Of a DNA stretch of 64,000 bases, positions 9,145-16,887 are shown one piece after another (the first letter of the stretch is position 1; each line of letters begins with the position of its first letter). The stretch is from Microthrixaceae bacterium. Lineage in GTDB: Bacteria > Actinomycetota > Acidimicrobiia > Acidimicrobiales > Microtrichaceae. The position numbers were made by a program, and so were the translations under genes. The notes under the pieces are model-generated. The model ran no database searches and had not been told where the DNA came from. It saw nothing but the letters and a program-made list of their open reading frames with translations. The stretch is taken from assembly GCA_020027475.1 (NCBI GenBank), contig JAHRAZ010000128.1:1-64000 (forward strand), written 5' to 3'.

Positions 9145-10015
9145 GCGCCGGCTCGCGCTGAACCCCGAGTGCAGCGCCCGGCACAGGATCCGAGTACCAA
9201 CCCTCCAGTAGCTCCGTGTCGTCGATGTCCCATGGATGGAAACCTGGCCTCAGGTAGGCAATCAGCAACTTGATCTGACGTTTCATGATCTTGGCCTGCA
9301 CGGCCCTCGCCTCGTCACGATCGGCCTTTGTGATCGGCAGCGGATCTTCCTTCATCATGCGCCTGACGATCTTCACCATCGGGATCCCCAGAGTGGCAAC
9401 TGCTGTGGCCATGGCCACCATTCGTGTCACGTACCCACCGCCGACCCTGTGGAACAGATCAAAGGCCACGGACTTGTGCTCGAGTTCCTCCGCCGCGTGC
9501 CAGCGCCAGAACTCGAGCATCTGTGGATCCATCTCATGGATGGCCTCCGGATCATCGAGAAGCGTGTGCGCCCCCACCGCTGTGAGGTGCTCGGAGAACA
9601 CAGTGACACCCAGCTGGATCTTGCGGGGAAGCCGACGCTGCAACTTGGCGAACACCGAAGCTGCGTATGACTCCTCCCGGGCAACATCGATTCCGAAATT
9701 CGCAATCGTGGCGTTGTAGACGTGGTGGGCCCGGCCGTGCAAATCTTCCTGCTGGACGAACGCCTTGATCAGTCCCAGTACTTCGGGATCCGTGACGCGG
9801 TCCCGGTAGTACCGGACCGACTGAATGAAGAACTGTTCACCGGGCGGAATCAGAATCGAGAAGGCATTCTCGATATGGGTGAGGACGGGATTGGACAGGT
9901 TCCAGTACTGCGGAATGCTCTCCACATCGGTGAAGTCGAATTCCCGAGGTTGCATCGCAACCCCGTCTGGCATCTCCCTTGAACTCACCGGTTCGTGAAC
10001 TTCTCTGAAACTCAT
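9131..10015 (-). CDS. PF10118-family predicted metal-dependent hydrolase
   Basis: 294 residues. Repeated Glu/His motifs are seen: FVQQEDLHGRAHHVYN near residue 90 and HAAEELEHKSVAFDLFHR near 165. They resemble a diiron four-helix arrangement and define the PF10118 family, annotated as 'metal-dependent hydrolase' with no proven reaction that I know. The start is the ATG at 10015, with GGAGG about 12 nt upstream. Its 3' end overlaps the dehydrogenase end by 14 bp, tail to tail. A role in lipid or hydroxy-compound oxidation is plausible from the neighbours but not shown. Confidence 0.8.
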   Translation of the reverse strand: MSFREVHEPVSSREMPDGVAMQPREFDFTDVESIPQYWNLSNPVLTHIENAFSILIPPGEQFFIQSVRYYRDRVTDPEVLGLIKAFVQQEDLHGRAHHVYNATIANFGIDVAREESYAASVFAKLQRRLPRKIQLGVTVFSEHLTAVGAHTLLDDPEAIHEMDPQMLEFWRWHAAEELEHKSVAFDLFHRVGGGYVTRMVAMATAVATLGIPMVKIVRRMMKEDPLPITKADRDEARAVQAKIMKRQIKLLIAYLRPGFHPWDIDDTELLEGWYSDPVPGAALGVQREPAPTGS

Positions 10016-10048
10016 CTTCTGGTCTCCCTCCGGCACCACACCTATCTG

Positions 10049-10080
10049 CCTGAATCAGATCCGGCCTGAATCAAGTCTGG
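10049..10080. repeat. 16-bp imperfect tandem duplication
   Basis: cctgaatcagatccgg (10049-10064) is followed directly by cctgaatcaagtctgg, 13 of 16 bases the same. It lies upstream of the PF10118 gene. Confidence 0.85.
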
Positions 10081-10109
10081 ACGGAACCCGATCTCCGGAT
10101 CACCCCGAA

Positions 10110-10159
10110 CGCCACCCATCAAACTTCCGACAGCATACGTCGGCATCTGATGGGTGGCG
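10110..10159. promoter_or_regulatory. Nested inverted repeat between divergent genes
   Basis: cgccacccatca at 10110-10121 pairs perfectly with tgatgggtggcg at 10148-10159. Inside it, ccgac (10127-10131) pairs with gtcgg (10139-10143) around a 7-nt loop. The position between two divergent genes suggests an operator or a structured leader; which of them is not known. Confidence 0.6.
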
Positions 10160-10211
10160 GGAGCGCGTAGCCCTCCGGCTCCACCGGCGCGAAGGACCCG
10201 CCGATTCAGTG

Positions 10212-10253
10212 CGATCGGTCCGCCGTTGCAACACTGCACCGGCGGACCGATCG
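10212..10253. promoter_or_regulatory. 14-bp perfect inverted repeat over the amidohydrolase start
   Basis: cgatcggtccgccg (10212-10225) and cggcggaccgatcg (10240-10253) are perfect complements with a 14-nt spacer. The proposed TTG start (10226) begins the spacer, and the alternative ATG (10259) follows the right arm by 5 nt. As RNA it would hide the initiation region; as DNA it could be an operator. Part of the right arm also codes for the conserved GGPIVT residues. Confidence 0.65.
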
Positions 10254-11848
10254 TCACCATGGCTGCCGTGGCGGCGCCCACGGTGACAGAAGCCGTGGCC
10301 ATCCACAATGGGCGCATTGTTGCGGTCGGCGATGCCCGAGATGTTCTCGACAAGCGCAGAAGCGCCGATGAGGTGACCGACCTTGCGGGCAAGACCCTCA
10401 CCCCGGGTCTCATCGAACCGCACACACATCCCGACCTGTCTGCACAACTCTATTCATGGGTGGATATTTCGGGGTTCACGCATTCGTCGGTCAGTGGGGT
10501 CCAGGCAGCGCTGTCGGAAGCCGCCGCCGACCGAGCCCCGGGGGAATGGATCTTCGGATTCGGTCTGGATCCGATGCTCACACCGGATCTCGGGATCTGG
10601 GATCGCCACCGACTCGACGCCATCAGCACCGAACACCCGATCGTGGTGATGCTCCAGTCGATGCACACGATGTACGCAAACTCAGCCGCCCTCGCAGCGG
10701 CTGGCATCGACGAGAACACACCGGACCCTCCTGGTGGAGGTCGCTACGCAAGGGACGCCGCTGGATACCCAACCGGTCGGATCGCCGAGCAATCAGCAAT
10801 GCTGCCATTGGTCATCTTCGACATGCCCACGCGGGAGAAGATGCTGGAAAGACTCGCCAATCAGTCCAACCTTTATCGCGAGGTCGGCATCACAACAGTG
10901 GGCGTGGCCGGCTCAGTCTTCCCCACCGACGTGTTTCGTGAAACCTTCGAGCGGCCGGACTCGCCCCTGCGGTCGGTGCTGTATCTGCAGCACAGCTCCC
11001 CCGACTTGTCGGGGACCTCTCCTGGCGACCAGCGGGCAAACGGATCCGATCGATTTCGAGTTCACGGTGTGAAACTCTGGTACGACGGCTCCCCGTACAC
11101 CGGAACGATGCTCATGGAGGAGCCTTATCTGGCTTCTGATCTCTGCTGTTGCACTCTGGGAATCCCGGAGGGAACAGTTGGTCAGGCAAACTTCGAACCA
11201 GCAGAGATGACCGAGCTCTTGCGCTCGTTCGCTGAAGATGGCTGGCAGGTATTGACTCATTCCCAGGGAGACAGAAGCTCCCGGGAGATGCTCGACTTCT
11301 ACGAACAAGTACTCACCGATGTTTCGCCCACCGATCATCGTTGGAGGCTCGAGCACTGTGCCCTCACCACAACGGATGACCTGGCCAGAGCCAAGCGCCT
11401 TGGCGTCTCTCCAAGCTTTCACGTGGACCACATCCGTCACTATGGACCCGAGCTCGAAGCGGAGATCATCGGCAAACAGCGCTCCGACAAGCTCATGCCG
11501 ATCGGAACCGCTGTCGAACAGGGTCACCGGATCAGCCTGCACGCGGATTCACCGATGTATCCACCATCGCCACTCAAGCTGATGGAGACCGCCGTAACAC
11601 GCCGCACGAGGCTCGGAACCCGAATCGCACCCGAGCAGGCCATTTCGGCGGAACGGGCGTTGTCAGCGGTGACTTCCGAAGCCGCTTGGCAACTTCAGCT
11701 GGACGATGAGGTCGGATCGATCCAGGTTGGCAAACGGGCAGACTTCACGGTTCTGGAACGCAACCCGCTCGACGCACCCGGAGCCGAGCTGGGCAACATC
11801 GAAGTCATCGAGACCTGGCTCGACGGAGAACCGACCGCGCCGCTGTAG
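10226..11848 (+). CDS. YtcJ-like amidohydrolase (Amidohydro_3)
   Basis: About 540 residues of the amidohydrolase superfamily. The N-terminal small beta domain (CTGGPIVTM...EAVAIHNGRIVAVGDA) leads to the metal-site HxH in LIEPHTHPDL. Later come a HSQGD segment near residue 345, WRLEHCAL, and SLHADSPMYPP near 430. The C terminus returns to the beta domain (VGSIQVGKRADFTVLERNPL). It should hydrolyse an amide or a cyclic C-N bond; the substrate is unknown. I placed the start at the TTG 10226 because CTGGPIVTM is a conserved part of the family N terminus; ATG 10259 would lose it. A strong inverted repeat covers the start. Confidence 0.85.
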   Translation: MQHCTGGPIVTMAAVAAPTVTEAVAIHNGRIVAVGDARDVLDKRRSADEVTDLAGKTLTPGLIEPHTHPDLSAQLYSWVDISGFTHSSVSGVQAALSEAAADRAPGEWIFGFGLDPMLTPDLGIWDRHRLDAISTEHPIVVMLQSMHTMYANSAALAAAGIDENTPDPPGGGRYARDAAGYPTGRIAEQSAMLPLVIFDMPTREKMLERLANQSNLYREVGITTVGVAGSVFPTDVFRETFERPDSPLRSVLYLQHSSPDLSGTSPGDQRANGSDRFRVHGVKLWYDGSPYTGTMLMEEPYLASDLCCCTLGIPEGTVGQANFEPAEMTELLRSFAEDGWQVLTHSQGDRSSREMLDFYEQVLTDVSPTDHRWRLEHCALTTTDDLARAKRLGVSPSFHVDHIRHYGPELEAEIIGKQRSDKLMPIGTAVEQGHRISLHADSPMYPPSPLKLMETAVTRRTRLGTRIAPEQAISAERALSAVTSEAAWQLQLDDEVGSIQVGKRADFTVLERNPLDAPGAELGNIEVIETWLDGEPTAPL

Positions 11849-11871
11849 TACTGCCGATGTAGTACTGCCGG
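11844..11871. repeat. 14-bp tandem duplication over a stop codon
   Basis: tgtagtactgccg(a/g) occurs at 11844-11857 and 11858-11871. The amidohydrolase stop TAG (11846-11848) is inside the first copy. Confidence 0.93.
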
Positions 11872-11894
11872 CATTTCTTGGGGCACTGAACGCG

Positions 11895-12347
11895 TCAGGC
11901 GTCCAGCGTCGCTGCCGTCACCGCACCCAGTTCCCAACAGGCGCCCAGATCATCCTTGCCTGGATCACCAACTATCTGCAGGACTTCGGCCACCAACTTC
12001 CAGCGGAGTCCGGTCACGATCTTCTCGATCCCGAGTCGGGCACCATCGGTGTCGCTGTTGCCATGGATGTACACAGAGAGGGGTTTCCCGACCGTTGCAT
12101 CCAGACACGGATAGTAGATCGTGTCGAAGAAATGCTTCAACGCACCCGACATGTACCCGAGGTTCGCCGGCGTACCGAGTACATAGCCGTCGGAGTCGAG
12201 GACATCAGAAGCCGTCGCAGCGAGGGCCGGCCTCACCAGTACATCCAGATCTTCCACCCCGGACTCCCTCGCACCCGCGGTAGCCGAATCGAGCAGCGCG
12301 TGCATCGCTGGAGAGGGAGTGTGGTGCACGATCAGAATGCGCGGCAT
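11895..12347 (-). CDS. Flavodoxin-fold NAD(P)H-dependent oxidoreductase
   Basis: 150 residues. The first strand ILIVHHTPSPAM would bind FMN phosphate, and GTPANLGYMSGALKHFFD is the typical FMN-binding loop of flavodoxin/NADPH-dependent FMN reductase-like proteins. It is a small cytosolic redox protein with an unknown electron partner. It converges on the amidohydrolase and is divergent from the PEBP lipoprotein gene. The start at 12347 gives MPRILIVHHT, which fits the fold directly. Confidence 0.8.
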   Translation of the reverse strand: MPRILIVHHTPSPAMHALLDSATAGARESGVEDLDVLVRPALAATASDVLDSDGYVLGTPANLGYMSGALKHFFDTIYYPCLDATVGKPLSVYIHGNSDTDGARLGIEKIVTGLRWKLVAEVLQIVGDPGKDDLGACWELGAVTAATLDA

Positions 12348-12498
12348 CTGAACAGTCTGACGGCAAGCACCGAGTATTCACCTTCACATGCACCTGGTGG
12401 GTCATTACCAGTTGAGCCCGAGACCACGTTGACAGGGTCGAAAGAGGCCCCGATCCCATTAGGGTCAATGTGGGAAAGACCCGAACTGAGGACCAACC

Positions 12499-13113
12499 AT
12501 GACCCGCAAGACTCTCCTGCTGCTGATCGCCGCTGTGGCCCTGACGGCTGCATCCTGCAGTTCTGATGACTCGGAGACAACGACCAGCACGACCGCAAGC
12601 TCGGCCGAGAGTTCCCCATCGGACGAAGGAACCGATGGTTCCGAGATGGATGAATCGAACGAAATGGCCGAACTCGCCGTGAGCAGCACCGCATTCTCAG
12701 ATGGCGCTGCGATCCCACCCGAATTCACCTGCGACGGAGCCGGCACCCAGCCGGGCCTCACCTGGGATCACGTGCCGGAAGGAACCGAGGAAATCGTGGT
12801 GATCGTGGATGATCCCGATGCTCCCGGAGGCAGCTTTGTCCACTGGGTCCTGTGGGGCCTGGATCCCGACGAATCCATCGAAGAAGGTGTCGAGCCCACA
12901 AACGCGACCAACGGCGTCAACGGGATTGGTCAACCCGGTTGGTTCGGGCCCTGCCCACCACCCGGCGGACCCCACAACTATGAGTTCCAGGCGATCGCAG
13001 TTTCGGAATCGCCGGATGTCGCCGAGGGAGCCGGCGCCGACGAGGTAAGGGCTGCCATAGCGGACACGACCCTGGGGGAGTCGGCTCTTGTCGGAACATA
13101 CGAGCGCTTCTGA
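12499..13113 (+). CDS. YbhB/YbcL (PEBP)-family lipoprotein
   Basis: 204 residues. It has a lipoprotein signal: Lys/Arg n-region, LLLLIAAVALT, then the lipobox LTAASC with Cys 20. An acidic Ser/Thr linker follows to about residue 55, then a phosphatidylethanolamine-binding-protein domain. Its marks are AIPPEFTCDGAGTQPGLTW, IVDDPDAPGGSFVHWVLWGL and GPCPPPGGPHNYEF. Exported members have no settled function; a ligand-binding role at the membrane surface is likely. The start is supported by GAGGACC upstream of ATG 12499. It appears to be monocistronic. Confidence 0.9.
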   Translation: MTRKTLLLLIAAVALTAASCSSDDSETTTSTTASSAESSPSDEGTDGSEMDESNEMAELAVSSTAFSDGAAIPPEFTCDGAGTQPGLTWDHVPEGTEEIVVIVDDPDAPGGSFVHWVLWGLDPDESIEEGVEPTNATNGVNGIGQPGWFGPCPPPGGPHNYEFQAIAVSESPDVAEGAGADEVRAAIADTTLGESALVGTYERF

Positions 13114-13284
13114 CGACCGGCACTCAGGGCGACCTGACCTGCCCGAGATCGCTGCCTGCACGCGAGGCAGCATCTACCCCGGGCAACCGCAGCAGTGTCA
13201 GGATCCATCGCAGAGACGTTCAAGGATCATGTGGAGACTCGTGACTGGGTGACAATCCAGTACGAAACGCCGTAGGTTTCTCCC

Positions 13285-14466
13285 ATGGCCCGATTCGATT
13301 TCGACCAGCGGACCCGAACGCCTTCGCAGATACGCGAAACCACAATCGAGCAGTTCCATCTCGATGATGTGCCAACTCTGATCATCGATCGTGGGGATCT
13401 GGCAACCAGGGCGTTCGTGGCGTCCGGACTCGATCAGTTCGGAGTGAGCGTTGATGGCCGGGCTTTCACCTGGCAGCTGGACGACAACGGGGACCTCGAG
13501 GTTGTAGAGGGGGACACCGGTTCGGGGCCCCTGGTTTCGCTGAGCACCGTATGGTTCAGCGATCTGGTCAACGATGTCCGCAGTGCCGTCGCCCTCATGA
13601 TCAGCGAGGACTTCGAGATGTTGCGCGGAAACATCGTGCAGGTCATCAACTGGGAACCCGTGCTGCGGGCACTGGTTGACGGACGTGCGGCCAATGAACC
13701 CGGTTTGATCACATTCAAGGACCGCCAGGGCGCTGAGCTCGACTTGAATCAGGAGTTCGCGATTGATGATGATCCTGTCGACATCGTGAACTTCCTGGCG
13801 GAAACTGGATTCCTGCATTTCAAGGGTGTCTTCAGCCAAGACGAAATGGCCCATCTGAGTGAGCTGATGGACGTATGGCGCGCCCGCATGACGCCCGGGG
13901 ACCGCCGTGCCTGGTATGCCAAACGGGGCGAGGAGGAGATCTGCGTGCGGGTCACCGATCTGACCGGCGATGAGCTCGATTTCCCGTTTGAGGACCGTCT
14001 GAGTCCGATCGCTGCTGTGACGGGCAAGGATCACCAGTTCGTTGGAAGTGACCTTCTCGTGAAGCCGGTGGGTATCTCCGAGGGCATCTCCGATCTCCCA
14101 TGGCACAAGGACTGCGCCTTGGGTCTCCACAGCTATTCCTGCGCCAGCCTGACATTTGGTGTGTCCGTGACCGGATCGGACGAAACCAACGGACAGCTCG
14201 GGATTGTGGCCGGATCGCACCGCGTGAACACTCCACTGTTCGATGTTTCCGACGAACTGGATCTACCGCAGTTGTTCCTGAACACTGACGTTGGCGATGT
14301 AACCGTTCACCTGAGCTGTGCAATGCACTGCGCCACTCCACCTCAACACAGCGAACGCCGGGTGACCTACACATCATTCAAACTGCCGGGATCCATCGAC
14401 GAACTGGCGGACAAGATCCGCCACGTACGGGATCAGGCTGGTCGGGAAACTTACGCCCCGACCTGA
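13285..14466 (+). CDS. Phytanoyl-CoA dioxygenase-like protein with extra N-terminal domain
   Basis: 393 residues. The C-terminal two thirds resemble Fe(II)/2-oxoglutarate oxygenases of the PhyH group: ETGFLHFKGVFSQDEM begins the fold, LPWHKDCALG gives the HxD pair, and VTVHLSCAMHCATPP carries the distal His. The first 130 or so residues form a separate domain with VSVDGRAFTWQLDDNGDLEVV and a segment resembling SCP2-type sterol carriers (RGNIVQVINWEPVLRALVDGR); I am not sure of that match. The protein would hydroxylate an unknown, perhaps lipid-like, substrate. The start at 13285 has a weak ribosome binding site. No operon partner is evident. Confidence 0.75.
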   Translation: MARFDFDQRTRTPSQIRETTIEQFHLDDVPTLIIDRGDLATRAFVASGLDQFGVSVDGRAFTWQLDDNGDLEVVEGDTGSGPLVSLSTVWFSDLVNDVRSAVALMISEDFEMLRGNIVQVINWEPVLRALVDGRAANEPGLITFKDRQGAELDLNQEFAIDDDPVDIVNFLAETGFLHFKGVFSQDEMAHLSELMDVWRARMTPGDRRAWYAKRGEEEICVRVTDLTGDELDFPFEDRLSPIAAVTGKDHQFVGSDLLVKPVGISEGISDLPWHKDCALGLHSYSCASLTFGVSVTGSDETNGQLGIVAGSHRVNTPLFDVSDELDLPQLFLNTDVGDVTVHLSCAMHCATPPQHSERRVTYTSFKLPGSIDELADKIRHVRDQAGRETYAPT

Positions 14467-14826
14467 TCGGCATGCATCCGAAGACTCGACAAGTTCACGA
14501 TGGATCCGGCGAAGGTATCCACGAAGAAGTCGCATGTGGCCCACGAACGCAGGGCGGATCCCATCACCACTCAGGTTGGCGAAGGTGCCAGCCGTTTCCA
14601 ACCAACCATCCGTTCCGAAACGGTTCACTCCGCATCACAGCAGCGCGCTGGTTGCCCGCCGTCAACCGACACAGCCGTACCGGTGATGAACTTCGCCTGC
14701 TGGCTGCACAGGAAGGCCACGACCTCGGCCCGCGGAGGAAGCCGCGACCGCAGCCCGTTTGCCCCTGATACCCAGATCCATGGCCGCGCAACGTGCCAGA
14801 CCCCGCGCATGGGTAGCTTGTGATCC
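14467..14826. other. Gene-poor stretch with SDR remnant
   Basis: No intact gene is visible. The one recognisable piece is a leftward SDR C terminus at 14625-14733, given separately. The rest has frames that look random in both directions. Confidence 0.6.
14625..14733 (-). pseudogene. C-terminal remnant of an SDR dehydrogenase
   Basis: The leftward frame reads PRAEVVAFLCSQQAKFITGT then AVSVDGGQPARCC and a stop at 14625. This is the classic end of a short-chain dehydrogenase (E-x-AxxxxFLxSxxAxFITGxxxxVDGG). Upstream in this frame the sequence no longer resembles an SDR, and no TGxxxGIG or YxxxK motif is found nearby. I read it as what is left of a deleted gene. Confidence 0.65.
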
Positions 14827-15120
14827 ATGATCCGACACGTCGTGATGCTCCGGTGGTCCGAAGCCGTAACCGCAGAAGATGTAGAGGCGGTCAGCACCGC
14901 CCTCTCTGGGCTCCCCGCGCAGATCGGCACACTGAAGAACTACAGCTTCGGCTCAGACGCCGGCATCTCGACAGACAACTGGGACTTCGCAATAGTCGCC
15001 GACTTCGATGATGAGGCCGGTTACGCCCACTACCGGGATCACGAAGCACACCATCGCGCCATCGCGGACCACATCAAACCGATTCTGGCCGACCGCTCCG
15101 CGGTTCAATTCCGACTCTGA
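14827..15120 (+). CDS. Dabb (stress-responsive A/B barrel) domain protein
   Basis: 97 residues, a single Dabb domain. MIRHVVMLRW starts the first strand, NWDFAIVADFDDEAGYAHYRDHEAHH is the central signature, and AVQFRL the last strand. Such proteins are dimeric ferredoxin-like barrels; some act on polyketide or aromatic intermediates, but most have no proven role. ATG 14827 follows a short GGTAG. It stands alone between the SDR remnant and the convergent crotonase pair. Confidence 0.85.
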   Translation: MIRHVVMLRWSEAVTAEDVEAVSTALSGLPAQIGTLKNYSFGSDAGISTDNWDFAIVADFDDEAGYAHYRDHEAHHRAIADHIKPILADRSAVQFRL

Positions 15121-15134
15121 ATCCCGACTCTGAC
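15109..15134. repeat. 13-bp tandem duplication over a stop codon
   Basis: ttccgactctgaa (15109-15121) is followed by tcccgactctgac (15122-15134), 11 of 13 the same. The Dabb stop TGA (15118-15120) lies in the first copy. Confidence 0.85.
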
Positions 15135-15235
15135 CGCCGATCCAGTCTGAGCGGCCCCGCTGGATTCTGGTTCGACCGCGATGATGGGCCACTAGGGATT
15201 CGCCCGCTTCCAAGGTCGGGATTCGAGGGCCGGAA

Positions 15236-16105
15236 TCAAATCGGGTCGGTGTACTCGGGATCACGACCTTCCAGGCGGCTCATCACAGCTTCCATCTGAT
15301 TGGCGGTCCCGATCAGATCCACGGAAGCCTTCATCTCGAGCGCCAGTCCTTCGGCGACCGGCAACAACGCCGAGGAATTGATCACGCGTTTCGCCGCACG
15401 GATCGCATCTGGGCTCTTGGCCGCGAGAAGCTGCGCCGTCGCCATGGCTTCCGCGAACGGATCTTCCACGCATCGGGTTGCCAATCCAAGCTGCACTGCT
15501 TCCTCGCCGCGAACTCTCCGACTGGTCATCACCAGCTCCTTGATCACATCCAGAGAGGCGAGGCGCCGCAGGGACTGGATCGGCGACAAGTCCGGCAGCA
15601 GGCCAAACTCCGTTTCCACGAACGCCATCTTCACATCCGGGTGTACGTATCTGATGTCTGCGCCGAGCGCTATGTGCATTCCGGCTCCGAACATCGCACC
15701 GTGGGCCGCCACGATCACTGGTTGAGGCAGTTCATACCAACCCCAGCCGATCAGCTGCGGACGCGCTGCACCCGTAGGGCTCAAATCCGCGGCGGCCGCC
15801 TCGATCTCATCGGAGTCGCTGCTGAGGTCGCCTCCGGCCATGTCGGCAAACACCGACATGTCCAGACCCGAGCAGAAACCCCGACCCTCGGCTGACAACA
15901 CGACCGCCCGAACCGATCGGTCCGCCGCGATTCGCTGCTGGGTTTCTATGATCGCGTCGATCATCGCCCCATCGACAGCGTTGAGTTTGTCGGGTCGGGC
16001 AAGGCGGACATCCGCCACTCCCCCATTCACTTCGAGCGTGACCCTGATGTCGTCGGGGGCGGCCACCGTTGCACTTCTGCTGTCAGTTTTACCGCTGTCA
16101 GTCAT
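15236..16105 (-). CDS. Enoyl-CoA hydratase/isomerase (crotonase) family, catalytic Glu kept
   Basis: 289 residues. The first oxyanion-hole segment is RAVVLSAEGRGFCSGLDMSVF and the second VIVAAHGAMFGAGMHIALGADI. Glu residues stand at both crotonase catalytic positions (FVETEFGLLPD and IKELVMTS), so a hydratase or related activity on an acyl-CoA is likely. It is the last gene of a four-gene operon: its ATG overlaps the upstream crotonase stop by 4 nt (16102-16105). The N terminus contains a five-residue duplication (TDSGK/TDSRS) made by a 15-bp DNA repeat. Substrate unknown. Confidence 0.88.
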   Translation of the reverse strand: MTDSGKTDSRSATVAAPDDIRVTLEVNGGVADVRLARPDKLNAVDGAMIDAIIETQQRIAADRSVRAVVLSAEGRGFCSGLDMSVFADMAGGDLSSDSDEIEAAAADLSPTGAARPQLIGWGWYELPQPVIVAAHGAMFGAGMHIALGADIRYVHPDVKMAFVETEFGLLPDLSPIQSLRRLASLDVIKELVMTSRRVRGEEAVQLGLATRCVEDPFAEAMATAQLLAAKSPDAIRAAKRVINSSALLPVAEGLALEMKASVDLIGTANQMEAVMSRLEGRDPEYTDPI

Positions 16106-16108
16106 TTC
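16079..16108. repeat. 15-bp partial tandem duplication at a start codon
   Basis: gctgtcagt occurs at 16079-16087 and 16094-16102, period 15. It covers the first codons of the leftward crotonase gene starting at 16105. Confidence 0.75.
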
Positions 16109-16887
16109 GGTGATGCATCCTTGTCTGCTTGGGCGCGGCCCCGCGCCTTTATCGTCTCGAAGCGCCGGCCGATCCCGGCAGCGTCAAAGCCTTCACCGTG
16201 CCATTCGGTGGACCGTTCGATTTCCAGTGCTGCGGCCTCCGATACGGGCAATCCGGCACCGTCGCGATAGAGCCGCAACATCGCCCGGACCCCGGGCTGA
16301 TCATTGTTGGCAATATCAGCCGCCAACTGGCGCGCACGGTTGATCAGATCCTTGTCAGCGACGATCTCCGACACCAGTCCCCACTGCAGGGCGTCTCCAG
16401 CGGAGATGAAGTTCCCGGTGAGGCTCATCAGTGCCGCGTTGCGCGGGCCAACCGCTCTCGGAAGAAGCACACTCATGCCCCAGAACGGGAGGATCCCTAC
16501 CCGGGTATGGGTGTCGGCGAACTTGGCTTGCGGAGTGGCGATTGCCAGATCACAGTTCAGCACGAGCTCGAGACCGCCGGTGATTGCCGGGCCGTTGACG
16601 GCCGCAATCATGGGTTTGGTCCGATCCGTCCACGGATTTCCGCGAACGGTGTGCTCCAGAACGTCGATCTCGCCCGCGCTCAGCGACTTCAGATCAAGGC
16701 CGGCCGAAAAGACGGAGCCGGTGGCCGTCAGAATCGAGACGTCCACGGCCGCGTCCACGTCTGCCTTCCCGATTGCGGAAACAAGCGCCGTCAACGCTTC
16801 CAGATTCAACGAGTTGCGGGCCTCGGCACGGTCGATCGTGATGATTGCGATTCGATCTGCAACTTCATACTTGATCGATCCGGTCAC
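16102..16887 (-). CDS. Crotonase-family protein lacking both catalytic glutamates
   Basis: 261 residues. The crotonase fold is clear from VSILTATGSVFSAGLDLKSL and MIAAVNGPAITGGLELVLNCDLAIA. In the catalytic region it reads KFADTHTRVGILPFWGMS followed by GPRNAALMSLTGNF. The two Glu positions of classical enoyl-CoA hydratase are therefore not Glu, so hydration of enoyl-CoA is doubtful and another reaction of the family (isomerase, hydrolase or decarboxylase type) may apply. The FADTH...SLTGNF pattern is common in mycobacterial 'EchA' proteins. It overlaps the upstream lipoprotein gene and the downstream crotonase gene by 4 nt each. Confidence 0.88.
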   Translation of the reverse strand: MTGSIKYEVADRIAIITIDRAEARNSLNLEALTALVSAIGKADVDAAVDVSILTATGSVFSAGLDLKSLSAGEIDVLEHTVRGNPWTDRTKPMIAAVNGPAITGGLELVLNCDLAIATPQAKFADTHTRVGILPFWGMSVLLPRAVGPRNAALMSLTGNFISAGDALQWGLVSEIVADKDLINRARQLAADIANNDQPGVRAMLRLYRDGAGLPVSEAAALEIERSTEWHGEGFDAAGIGRRFETIKARGRAQADKDASPK

